This document shows positions 7,160-13,836 of a stretch of 17,330 bases of DNA, piece by piece. A program made the position numbers and the translations under genes. Source of the DNA: an uncultured Clostridia bacterium (lineage in GTDB: Bacteria > Bacillota > Clostridia > Christensenellales > Borkfalkiaceae); the NCBI GenBank assembly GCA_934254755.1, contig CAKQMM010000006.1, positions 1-17,330 on the forward strand. Reading direction: 5' to 3'. Positions within the stretch are counted from its first letter, which is position 1. Each line of letters opens with the position of its first letter. The notes under the pieces were generated by a model. It was not told the origin of the DNA. It ran no database searches and was given only the letters and a program-made list of their open reading frames with translations.

Positions 7160-7207
7160 GCTACCGGCGTATTAAACGGGTTATATTTACGCCCGCGCCA
7201 CGGTAGC
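7160..7207 (+). other. Structured 3' untranslated hairpin
   Basis: GCTACCG (7160-7166) and CGGTAGC (7201-7207) form a 7-bp inverted repeat with smaller inner pairing (CGGG with CCCG), just after the AmiS/UreI-like stop and before its terminator. It may protect the 3' end of the message. Confidence 0.4.
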
Positions 7208-7233
7208 CGCACTTTGAAATTAAATTAAACTCT

Positions 7234-7269
7234 AAAAAACCGTCTGCTCGTTTTTGCAGACGGTTTTTT
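7234..7269 (+). terminator. Strong intrinsic terminator after the AmiS/UreI-like gene
   Basis: A perfect stem with core CCGTCTGC (7240-7247) and GCAGACGG (7256-7263), extended by A residues before and T residues after (7264-7269). The 8-base loop is TCGTTTTT. Symmetrical A/T flanks mean it could work in both directions. Confidence 0.93.
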
Positions 7270-7330
7270 ACATGCGAAAAAAATCAACCGCAATAATTTT
7301 CACGTAAATTACATATTGGCATTTTAACCG

Positions 7331-7359
7331 TTGCAATTTAAAAAACAATGTGCTAAAAT
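7331..7359 (+). promoter_or_regulatory. Promoter of the candidate structured RNA
   Basis: TTGCAA (7331-7336) and TAAAAT (7354-7359) with a 17-base spacer. The expected start of transcription, about 7363-7366, coincides with the first base of the long rod stem, which supports both calls. Confidence 0.7.
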
Positions 7360-7362
7360 AAT

Positions 7363-7525
7363 GTTGCTACGCAATTAAATAACTTTAAAAAGAACATACT
7401 CTTTCGGTAAGAGTGCGTTTTTCGCGTGTAAAAAACTTTTTAAAGTTGTTTTATAAATTTGCGTAGCGGCAAGCGAATTACACATTTCTTCGGTGCGTAG
7501 TTCTTTGCGAGCTACGCATTTTTTT
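7363..7525 (+). ncRNA. Candidate structured non-coding RNA of about 160 nt, class unknown
   Basis: No protein gene fits here. The RNA begins at a promoter and ends at an intrinsic terminator. Its two ends of the rod pair over 12 bp: 7363-7374 (GTTGCTACGCAA) with 7459-7470 (TTGCGTAGCGGC), two G-U pairs included. After an internal loop a second perfect 12-bp helix forms: 7381-7392 (AACTTTAAAAAG) with 7436-7447. The tip carries a small hairpin ACTCTT/AAGAGT (7398-7403, 7409-7414) and GCG/CGC (7415-7417, 7423-7425). The terminator hairpin reuses the same arm sequences, so alternative pairing is possible. It stands between a terminated upstream gene and an XRE regulator that has its own -10 at 7665, so it is more likely a free-standing RNA than a leader. 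Rod shape recalls 6S RNA, but I see no other support for that. Confidence 0.65.
7494..7525 (+). terminator. Terminator of the candidate structured RNA
   Basis: TGCGTAGTTC (7494-7503) pairs with GAGCTACGCA (7509-7518), including one G-U pair, with a 5-base loop and seven T residues (7519-7525). Confidence 0.88.
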
Positions 7526-7595
7526 ATGTCGGACAAAAATTAACGAGAAACAATACAGCCGCGTATAGTTGGGTTTTTAACAAAAACTTATATTG

Positions 7596-7623
7596 TCAAC
7601 AATTTGTTGAGCAAATTCAACAA
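7596..7623. promoter_or_regulatory. Candidate operator: three alternating TCAACAA half-sites
   Basis: TCAACAA (7596-7602), its complement-oriented copy TTGTTGA (7604-7610) and TCAACAA again (7617-7623) occur in a row, with spacers of one and six bases. The arrangement lies about 40 bases upstream of the -10 of the XRE regulator gene. It suits repeated binding of a dimeric HTH protein, most simply the adjacent regulator itself. Confidence 0.5.
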
Positions 7624-7641
7624 GCCGTTAATCGTTTTTAG

Positions 7642-7670
7642 TAAACAAAAAGTTGAAAGGGTTGTATAAT
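7642..7670 (+). promoter_or_regulatory. Promoter of the XRE regulator gene
   Basis: A perfect TATAAT at 7665-7670 lies 17 bases after a weak -35 (TAAACA, 7642-7647). The expected leader is about 20 bases, just enough for the GAAGGAG ribosome site (7684-7690). Confidence 0.6.
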
Positions 7671-7696
7671 AAAAGAAAAAATCGAAGGAGATTTTT

Positions 7697-8500
7697 ATGA
7701 TAGGAAAAACAATTAAAGATTTGCGTATCAAAAACAATATGACGCAAAAAGAACTTGCCGACAAACTGTTCGTCACGGCGCAAGCCGTTTCCCGCTGGGA
7801 AAACGACGAAGTCGAGCCGAACCTGCAAACCATTAAGGAAATAGCGAAAATTTTCAACGTTTCCACCGACAGCATTATCGGCGCGGCAGAACCCGAAGTT
7901 AAACCCGAACCCGCTCCCTTTCAGCAAGTAACGCAGGTTATATATAAGGAAGCAAAACCCGTTTTGGGCGTTTGCGAATGGTGCAACACCCCCATATATG
8001 ACGCAACCGAAATTTTTAGAGATTATAAGGGCGCGAAAACGGTATGCAAAAAATGTCACGACAAGCGCGAAAAGCGCGACTATGCGCTTATGCTCGAAGA
8101 CGCGCACAAAACACGCGTTCACGCATACGTGTGGCCGTCGCTTCTCGCTATCGCTATTTTAATTATAGGCTTAATCGTATCTATCACAAAACTCGACAGC
8201 GTAGGCGCGGGCGTAGGTATAACCATTGCGGCGGCAATATGCTCATACACCTTCCTTGCGTGCAAAATACTCGACAATAACTTCGTTGACGATATCGTCG
8301 AGTGGGGTTACGTAACCTTCCCCGGGCTTATTTTCAGTTTAGACTTCGACGGCATAGTTTGGGTTATTTGCATGAAAATTTTATTCTTCGTTTTAGGCTT
8401 GGCTTTAATTGCCGCGGCGACCGTGCTTGCGGCCGTCATATCCGTCTTCGTTTATCCGTACGCGATAGTACACGCCTACCGCCACCCCGAAGATTGCTAA
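7697..8500 (+). CDS. XRE-family regulator with zinc-ribbon-like motif and membrane helices
   Basis: A 267-residue protein. Residues 4-62 are a Cro/C1-type helix-turn-helix with the usual MTQKELADKL, AVSRWENDEVEPNL and NVSTDSIIG elements. After a Pro/Glu linker there is a two-CxxC module (Cys93, Cys96, Cys117, Cys120) likely to bind zinc. A basic stretch (KREKR) precedes hydrophobic segments at about 147-163, 169-189, 205-220 and 222-257, so the regulator is probably held in the membrane. Such proteins may sense an envelope signal and bind DNA at the membrane; that is inference. It has its own promoter and an operator-like repeat upstream. The next gene, a surface lipoprotein, follows after 67 bases with no terminator between, so the pair may be one operon. 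Confidence 0.87.
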   Translation: MIGKTIKDLRIKNNMTQKELADKLFVTAQAVSRWENDEVEPNLQTIKEIAKIFNVSTDSIIGAAEPEVKPEPAPFQQVTQVIYKEAKPVLGVCEWCNTPIYDATEIFRDYKGAKTVCKKCHDKREKRDYALMLEDAHKTRVHAYVWPSLLAIAILIIGLIVSITKLDSVGAGVGITIAAAICSYTFLACKILDNNFVDDIVEWGYVTFPGLIFSLDFDGIVWVICMKILFFVLGLALIAAATVLAAVISVFVYPYAIVHAYRHPEDC

Positions 8501-8519
8501 TAATTGCTTAGTTATTACG

Positions 8520-8545
8520 GCGCGTATGCTTTCCCGCGTACGCGC
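8520..8545 (+). other. Stem-loop upstream of the lipoprotein ribosome site
   Basis: GCGCGTA (8520-8526) and TACGCGC (8539-8545) form a perfect 7-bp stem with a 12-base loop, ending about ten bases before AAGGAG. No T tract follows, so it is not an intrinsic terminator. Confidence 0.55.
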
Positions 8546-8567
8546 TGAATATATAAGGAGAGTATAT

Positions 8568-11390
8568 ATGAAAAAGAAACTGTTACTTTTGGTAACGCTG
8601 ACGGTTTGTTTTATACTTTCGCTCGCCGCATTTGCGGCTTGCGGCGAGAGCAACAGCCCGTCCAGCGGCGACAACTCGCAAAACGGGTCGCAAACAACCG
8701 ACGATAACACGAGCGGTTCCGGCGATAACACGAGCGCAGGCGATAAGGACGACGATAAAGACGATAAGGACCCCGCTCTGCTCGATTTTAGCGGCGTAAC
8801 TTTTGCAAACGTAACCGTTGATTACGACGGCAACGAACATAAAGTAGAAGTCAGCGGCGCACCCGACGGCGCAACCGTAACTTACGGCGGCGACTATCAG
8901 CCCAAAACCTTACCCGGCACGTACAACGCAACCGCTAAGATTGAAAAGACCGGTTACAACACGCTTAACCTCAGCGCAACGCTTAAAATAAACGCGCTTA
9001 ACTTTACAAACGTAACCTTTGCAAACGTAACCGTAGACTACGACGGACAGCCGCACACGCTTGAGGTAAACGGCGCGCCGAACGGAACGGATATAACCTA
9101 TCAAGGCACGCGCACCGCAACCGACGCAGGCGCTTATTCCGCCACGGCAACGCTCACAAAAACGGGTTACAACAAAAAAACGCTCAGCGCAACGCTTACG
9201 ATTAACAAGATAAATTTCCCCGAAAACGGACTTCAATTTGAAAATAAGAAAGTCGATTACGACGGAAACGAACATATAGACGACTTAAAACTTATCGGAA
9301 CCCTTCCCGAAAACACTAACGTATCTTACACCATTACCAAAAACGGGACGAATGTAACTTCCGCAATCGACGCGGGCGACTACGTAGTCACCGTAAAATT
9401 GACTAACAAAAACTATTTTGACAAATCGCTTGCCGCTACGCTTACGATTAAAACCGTCAAAAAAGATATGGCGGTTTACGCCATGCCGGACGGTACCGTT
9501 TATTTTTCAAACGGGCTTGACAACGACTACCTTTACTCTATCGCTTCCGACGGAACGATAACAAAAATTAAGTCGGACGTTGTTACGCAGTTTGTAAAAT
9601 CTTCCGAGACAACGCTCGACTACGTTTCCACCGCCGCATATATTAACTCTATCAAGACCTTGACGCAAGGCTCGGATAGCGGCGAACAAACGGACGACGA
9701 AGTAAAAACCATGTTCACCTTCGGCAAGTTCGACTATATTGCAAGAAACGGCAACACGCTCTACTATTCGTCAAACTTAGTGACGAAAGAGCAGTCCGGA
9801 ATTTACTCCGTAGACCTTTCCGCAGACGACTCCGAAAACGAGCCCAAAGAGGTTAAAATTTTTGAAGGCAAAACTAAAAACCTTGCCTACTACAACGGAT
9901 ATTTATACTTCGCTAACGGCAACGACGGCAACACCCTTTACAAATTGAACGTTTCGACGAAAGCCGTTTCAAAAGTTGCCGACGTTAAAATTCACGAGTT
10001 TGTTTTTAGCGGCAAATACCTTTACATGACCGTGAACGGCTTGACGAACGATTATATCGGCAGAATCGATTTATCCGCCTCCGCCCCGACCGTCAAAAAG
10101 TTATCCGACCGCGCTGGCGAATACTTAACCGTTTACAACGGCTACGTTTACTTCAATAATTCCGATTTATTCACTAACTTTAAGCCCGCCGAACGCGGCG
10201 TGTGGAAAGTAAGCGTGAACGGCGACAGCGAAGTTCAGGTTTTAAAATTATCGAACGGTATAAACGCGCTTACTTACGATTATAAAAACAACCGCTTCGT
10301 TTACATCGACGCGACCGACCTCCATTTATACGCATATAACGCTTCAAACAACACGACGACCGACCTTTTAGAAGGTTTTGTCGCACCCGAGTATAAGCAG
10401 TATAATACGGGCGGCAAAAGCGTTATAAGGGGCAACAAGCTTTACTACCTTAATATGTTTGCCGACAAAACGCTCTACTCTTACGATACGGTCAGCGGCT
10501 TTAAACAACAATTAACGAGCGATAAAGTCGTAGACTTCTATTTTGACGGCGATTACTTATACTTCAACCAGGTTACGAACCTTACGAATAACGACTTATA
10601 CCGCATCAACTTAACGATGGGCGGCGCGGCGGAAAAAGTTTCCACCAACGACTGCCGAGATATGATTGTTAGCGGAGATTACGTTTACTACGTCCACCAC
10701 AACTGGGCAGGCAAAGCGGGCGGCTTGGGCAGAGCCAAAAAAGACGGCAGCGGTGCATCCGTTAAATTCTCGGAAGCAAACGGCGCAAGCAATTTGCGCA
10801 TTGTCGGGGATAAGCTCTACTACCTTGACGGCGGCAAAATTTACTACTTTAATTTAAACGATATAACCGATACGTCGGCTAAACTCGAAGGCACGCTTTT
10901 ACACGCAGACATTAAGAATATAAGACAATTTGAAATAGAAGGAAATAACCTATACTTCATTTATCAAAACGGCACAACAAAACAAATTCGCCGCGCGGCG
11001 TTATCCGACCTAACGGAAGCAAACCAGGTGATATTGGTAAATAAAAATGCGGCTCCGACGGAATTTGTAATCGACGGCAACTACATATATTATTATTCGG
11101 CTCCGGGAACTTCGATTTTAGGGCAAAACTTCCAGGCATTATGGAAAGTCGATAAAAACGCGATCAAAACCGATGAGAGTAAAGAAGTATTGTTGAAATC
11201 AAAAGCCCCCGACGTAACCGTAGACGGCAACAAAAACACCGATAAAGACTTCTACTGCTCGGCTATATCGGTTAAAGACGGCAAAGTTTACTTCCTTAAC
11301 AGTTCCTACGTTGCGGGAACGAGCGCCCTCGGCGACGACCACACTTACTCCTTCGATATAGCAAGCAACACTTTAACAAGGCTTGATTAA
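8568..11390 (+). CDS. Large surface lipoprotein: MBG/Ig-like repeats plus DUF5050-like propeller
   Basis: A 940-residue secreted protein. The start is ATG 8568 with AAGGAG upstream; an in-frame ATG at 8526 sits in a hairpin and would bury the signal peptide. Residues 1-24 are a lipoprotein signal (KKK, hydrophobic core, AAFAAC) with Cys25 as the likely lipidated residue, though Phe at -3 is not ideal. Residues 26-69 are a Ser/Gly/Asp/Lys linker. Three MBG-type Ig-like repeats follow (about 72-143, 144-214, 215-296), each with VDYDG and GYN or NYF motifs. From 300 to the end, many units of the form YLYFxN...LYRI recur, as in DUF5050-like propeller domains. The role is probably surface binding or sensing, not proven. 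The membrane XRE regulator just upstream is a plausible partner. A perfect hairpin follows the stop. Confidence 0.88.
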   Translation: MKKKLLLLVTLTVCFILSLAAFAACGESNSPSSGDNSQNGSQTTDDNTSGSGDNTSAGDKDDDKDDKDPALLDFSGVTFANVTVDYDGNEHKVEVSGAPDGATVTYGGDYQPKTLPGTYNATAKIEKTGYNTLNLSATLKINALNFTNVTFANVTVDYDGQPHTLEVNGAPNGTDITYQGTRTATDAGAYSATATLTKTGYNKKTLSATLTINKINFPENGLQFENKKVDYDGNEHIDDLKLIGTLPENTNVSYTITKNGTNVTSAIDAGDYVVTVKLTNKNYFDKSLAATLTIKTVKKDMAVYAMPDGTVYFSNGLDNDYLYSIASDGTITKIKSDVVTQFVKSSETTLDYVSTAAYINSIKTLTQGSDSGEQTDDEVKTMFTFGKFDYIARNGNTLYYSSNLVTKEQSGIYSVDLSADDSENEPKEVKIFEGKTKNLAYYNGYLYFANGNDGNTLYKLNVSTKAVSKVADVKIHEFVFSGKYLYMTVNGLTNDYIGRIDLSASAPTVKKLSDRAGEYLTVYNGYVYFNNSDLFTNFKPAERGVWKVSVNGDSEVQVLKLSNGINALTYDYKNNRFVYIDATDLHLYAYNASNNTTTDLLEGFVAPEYKQYNTGGKSVIRGNKLYYLNMFADKTLYSYDTVSGFKQQLTSDKVVDFYFDGDYLYFNQVTNLTNNDLYRINLTMGGAAEKVSTNDCRDMIVSGDYVYYVHHNWAGKAGGLGRAKKDGSGASVKFSEANGASNLRIVGDKLYYLDGGKIYYFNLNDITDTSAKLEGTLLHADIKNIRQFEIEGNNLYFIYQNGTTKQIRRAALSDLTEANQVILVNKNAAPTEFVIDGNYIYYYSAPGTSILGQNFQALWKVDKNAIKTDESKEVLLKSKAPDVTVDGNKNTDKDFYCSAISVKDGKVYFLNSSYVAGTSALGDDHTYSFDIASNTLTRLD
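8781..9455 (+). repeat. Three tandem MBG/Ig-like coding repeats
   Basis: Units 8781-8996, 8997-9209 and 9210-9455. The first two are close at the DNA level too: both contain TTTGCAAACGTAACCGT followed by GA(T/C)TACGACGG, and both end with AGCGCAACGCTTA. This points to duplication within the gene. The third keeps only short motifs (GATTACGACGG, GCTACGCTTACGATTA) and is more diverged. Confidence 0.75.
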
Positions 11391-11449
11391 CCGCATATCG
11401 TTTATATCGCGATAATCGAACTATACAAAGACTTATAACCAAAACAAAA

Positions 11450-11477
11450 CCCCCTTTCGCAAGATTGCGAAAGGGGG
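11450..11477. terminator. Bidirectional intrinsic terminator between convergent genes
   Basis: CCCCCTTTCGCA (11450-11461) pairs perfectly with TGCGAAAGGGGG (11466-11477) around a 4-base loop. On the minus strand the stem is followed by TTTTGTTTTGG, a better tract than the CTTT on the plus strand, so it serves the NAD synthetase gene at least as well as the lipoprotein gene. Confidence 0.85.
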
Positions 11478-11531
11478 CTTTAAGTTTAAGAAAACTACGC
11501 GCTGTTTATTTGCCGCTTATTTATCCGCCTT

Positions 11532-13691
11532 TTACACCGGCGGTTTGATTGTCTCTAAATCTTCAAGCCAAAGGTCGCGGACGGCGTCGCTCGGCATGCG
11601 CCAGTCGCCGCGCGGGGAAAGGGTAAGCGAACCTATTTTAACCCCGTCGGGGATGCAGGAACGCTTGAACTGCTGAGTAAAAAACCTGTTGTAAAAGTTT
11701 TTAAGCCACTTATAAAGCGTTTCGTCGTCGTAATCTTTCGCGAAAGTTTTTTTCGCGATAAAGTAGATTTTGGACGGCGTAAAGCCCATTCTGACGGCGT
11801 AAAAAAGATAGAAGTCGTGAAGAATATACGGCCCCACTATATCTTCGGTGCGCTGTGAAATTTCGCCGTCTTTCGGCGGGATAAGTTCGGGGGAAACGGG
11901 GGTGTCCAATATATCGATAAGCGCGTCTTTAACCGCCTTTTCGGAACGCTTCGCTTCGTGCGCCACAAGGTAGCGTATAAGCGTTTTGGGAACGGACGAG
12001 TTTACGGCGTACATGCTCATGTGGTCGCCGTTATAAGTCGCCCATCCGAGCGCAAGTTCGGATAAGTCGCCCGTGCCGACGACTATTCCGCCCGTCTTAT
12101 TCGCTAAGTCCATTAAAACCTGCGTGCGCTCGCGCGCCTGCGAATTTTCGTAGGTAACGTCGGTCACTTCTTCGCTCTGTCCGATATCGTTAAAGTGAGC
12201 GCGCACCGCCGCCGTGATATTCACTTCTTTAAGGGTTACGCCCAAACCTTCGCTTAAAACGGCGGCGTTCGATTTGGTGCGTTTCGTCGTGCCGAAGCAC
12301 GGCATGGTGATTGCCAGAACGTCCTTTTCGCTCCTCGACAGTATTTTCATCGCGCGGACGCATACAAGGAGCGCAAGCGTGCTGTCAAGCCCGCCCGAAA
12401 CGCCTATGACGAGCGTTTTTGCCCGCGCGTGATCCGCACGCCTTGCAAGCGCGTGCGCCTGCATGTTTAAAATAAGTTCCGCCCTGTCCGCGATTTCCGC
12501 GCCGGACTTCGGAACGAACGGCGTTTTTGCGTAAACGCGCTCGAAGTTTTTAACTTCGGGCGAATACGAAAAGTAGACGGTTTCATACCCTTCGCCTGCG
12601 TTATAGTCGTAATTATAAAGTTTGCTCCGCTCGAACGCGAGATAATCAACGTCTACGTCGGCGGTTATCAAGCCGCCCTCAAAAAGTTCGCTTTCCGCCA
12701 AACGCTTGCCGTTTTCGTAAATCAGATTATGTCCCGCAAAAACCATATCGGTGGTGCTTTCGCCGACGCCCGCGTCCGCATAAACGTACGCCCCGACTAT
12801 CGCGCCCGAATGAGCGGATATAAGGGTGCGGCGATATTCCGCCTTGCCGATAACTTCGTCGCTTGCGGATAAGTTGACGTTTATCATTGCGCCGCTAAGC
12901 GCGTTTTTAACGCTGGGCGGGGTAGCGACCCATAAATCTTCGCAAATTTCGGCGGCGACGGTGAAGTTTTCCATAACGTCGCTCCGATAAATAATTTTGT
13001 TGCCGAAAGGCAAATCTTTGCCGTAAAAACGCACCCTTTCAACCGTTTCGGGCGAGGGTTTATAGTGGCGTTTTTCATAAAATTCGTTGTAATTCGGAAT
13101 GAAAGTTTTTGCGGTGAAGCCTAAAACATCGCCGTTAAAAACAGCCGCCGCCACGTTGTAAATAGCCCCGTCTTTTTTAAGCGGCAAGCCGACGAATATA
13201 AGCATATTTATGCCGCGCGTATACTCGGCAATATCTTTAAGCCCCGCGCGGGCGGCGTTTAAAAGCGCGTCCTGATACACAAGGTCTCCGACCGTGTATG
13301 CGGTTATCGAACATTCGGGGAAGACGAGCACCGCCGCCCCATTGTCGCGCGCCGCGAGTATGCCTTTTTTTATTTCCGCAACGTTATACTTAACGTCCGC
13401 AACCCTGTGCGCGGGCGAGCACGCCGCAACTTTAACAAAACCGTAATTTTTCGCGCCGATTTTTGCCGCAGTAATTTCTTCATTGACGGTCGGCAAAGCT
13501 ATCGCATCGTCGCTTATGCCGAGCGCGGCGTTAAGCTTAAATAAAGTCTGCGCCTTAACGCCGTTTGCCGCTCCGCTTAAAATTTTGTTTAGCGTTCCGA
13601 GCGGCACCCCGCTTTTTTCGGAAAGTTCGGCGTTCGTCAAATTAAGTTCCGCTTTTTTCGCTTTAATGTTTTTGATTAAAACTTCTACCAT
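11532..13691 (-). CDS. nadE: Glutamine-dependent NAD synthetase with N-terminal XRE helix-turn-helix domain
   Basis: Converts nicotinate adenine dinucleotide to NAD with ATP and ammonia from glutamine. Residues 1-65 are a Cro/C1-type HTH (LTNAELSEKSGVPLGTLNKIL, then KAQTLFKLNAALGIS). From about 84 comes a nitrilase-type glutaminase with likely triad Glu126 (FPECSITAY), Lys195 (TAKTFIP) and Cys250 (EICEDLW). The synthetase domain starts near 400, with the ATP loop SGGLDS at 432-437 and GTGDLSELALGW further on. Total length is 719 against about 640-680 for usual glutamine-dependent enzymes, the excess being the HTH. No Met occurs between the HTH and the glutaminase, so the fusion is not an annotation artefact. 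AGGGG lies nine bases before ATG 13691. It is monocistronic, with a repeat-covered promoter. I infer that it may regulate its own gene. Confidence 0.95.
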   Translation of the reverse strand: MVEVLIKNIKAKKAELNLTNAELSEKSGVPLGTLNKILSGAANGVKAQTLFKLNAALGISDDAIALPTVNEEITAAKIGAKNYGFVKVAACSPAHRVADVKYNVAEIKKGILAARDNGAAVLVFPECSITAYTVGDLVYQDALLNAARAGLKDIAEYTRGINMLIFVGLPLKKDGAIYNVAAAVFNGDVLGFTAKTFIPNYNEFYEKRHYKPSPETVERVRFYGKDLPFGNKIIYRSDVMENFTVAAEICEDLWVATPPSVKNALSGAMINVNLSASDEVIGKAEYRRTLISAHSGAIVGAYVYADAGVGESTTDMVFAGHNLIYENGKRLAESELFEGGLITADVDVDYLAFERSKLYNYDYNAGEGYETVYFSYSPEVKNFERVYAKTPFVPKSGAEIADRAELILNMQAHALARRADHARAKTLVIGVSGGLDSTLALLVCVRAMKILSRSEKDVLAITMPCFGTTKRTKSNAAVLSEGLGVTLKEVNITAAVRAHFNDIGQSEEVTDVTYENSQARERTQVLMDLANKTGGIVVGTGDLSELALGWATYNGDHMSMYAVNSSVPKTLIRYLVAHEAKRSEKAVKDALIDILDTPVSPELIPPKDGEISQRTEDIVGPYILHDFYLFYAVRMGFTPSKIYFIAKKTFAKDYDDETLYKWLKNFYNRFFTQQFKRSCIPDGVKIGSLTLSPRGDWRMPSDAVRDLWLEDLETIKPPV

Positions 13692-13722
13692 ATTATAAGC
13701 CCCTAAGTTATTTATTTACCAA

Positions 13723-13749
13723 ACAATTTTACCATAACCGCGAAATTGT
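13723..13749. promoter_or_regulatory. Candidate operator over the nadE promoter
   Basis: ACAATTT (13723-13729) and AAATTGT (13743-13749) are a perfect inverted repeat with a 13-base spacer; half-site centres are 20 bases apart, about two helical turns. One arm covers the -10 box and the other touches the -35 box. A dimeric HTH protein bound here would exclude RNA polymerase. The HTH-NadE protein is the obvious candidate, by inference. Confidence 0.5.
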
Positions 13750-13754
13750 GTAAA
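13726..13754 (-). promoter_or_regulatory. Promoter of the HTH-nadE gene
   Basis: On the minus strand TTTACA (13754-13749) and TAAAAT (13731-13726), spacer 17 bases, with a TGG just before the -10 (extended -10 form). Expected leader about 30 bases. Confidence 0.78.
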
Positions 13755-13764
13755 CAGTTTTTAT

Positions 13765-13801
13765 AAAAAAAGAAAAATCGGCTTTATAAAAAACCGATTT
13801 T
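13765..13801 (-). terminator. Intrinsic terminator after the AEC transporter gene
   Basis: On the minus strand AAAATCGG (13801-13794) pairs with CCGATTTT (13781-13774), followed by an almost unbroken T tract (13773-13765). It lies 36 bases past the transporter stop and upstream of the nadE promoter. Confidence 0.82.
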
Positions 13802-13836
13802 GATAACAAATTGCATTTTTCGATAAAAGCCTTATA

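Noticed and set aside
7361..7378. ATGTTGCTACGCAATTAA, a possible five-codon leader peptide at the start of the structured RNA
   Set aside because: The ATG lies at or before the expected transcript start and has no ribosome site, so translation is unlikely.
7363..7525. T-box leader or 6S RNA identity for the structured RNA
   Set aside because: The T-box motif AGGGTGGNACCGCG is absent, and although the shape is rod-like the large central bubble and conserved bases of 6S RNA could not be recognised.
7628..8122. Minus-strand open frame of 164 codons over the XRE regulator
   Set aside because: It is antisense to clear HTH and zinc-ribbon-like coding sequence and contains no recognisable motif.
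8526..8567. Upstream in-frame ATG for the large lipoprotein
   Set aside because: It falls in the stem-loop arm, lacks a ribosome site and would add 14 charged residues before a normal signal peptide.
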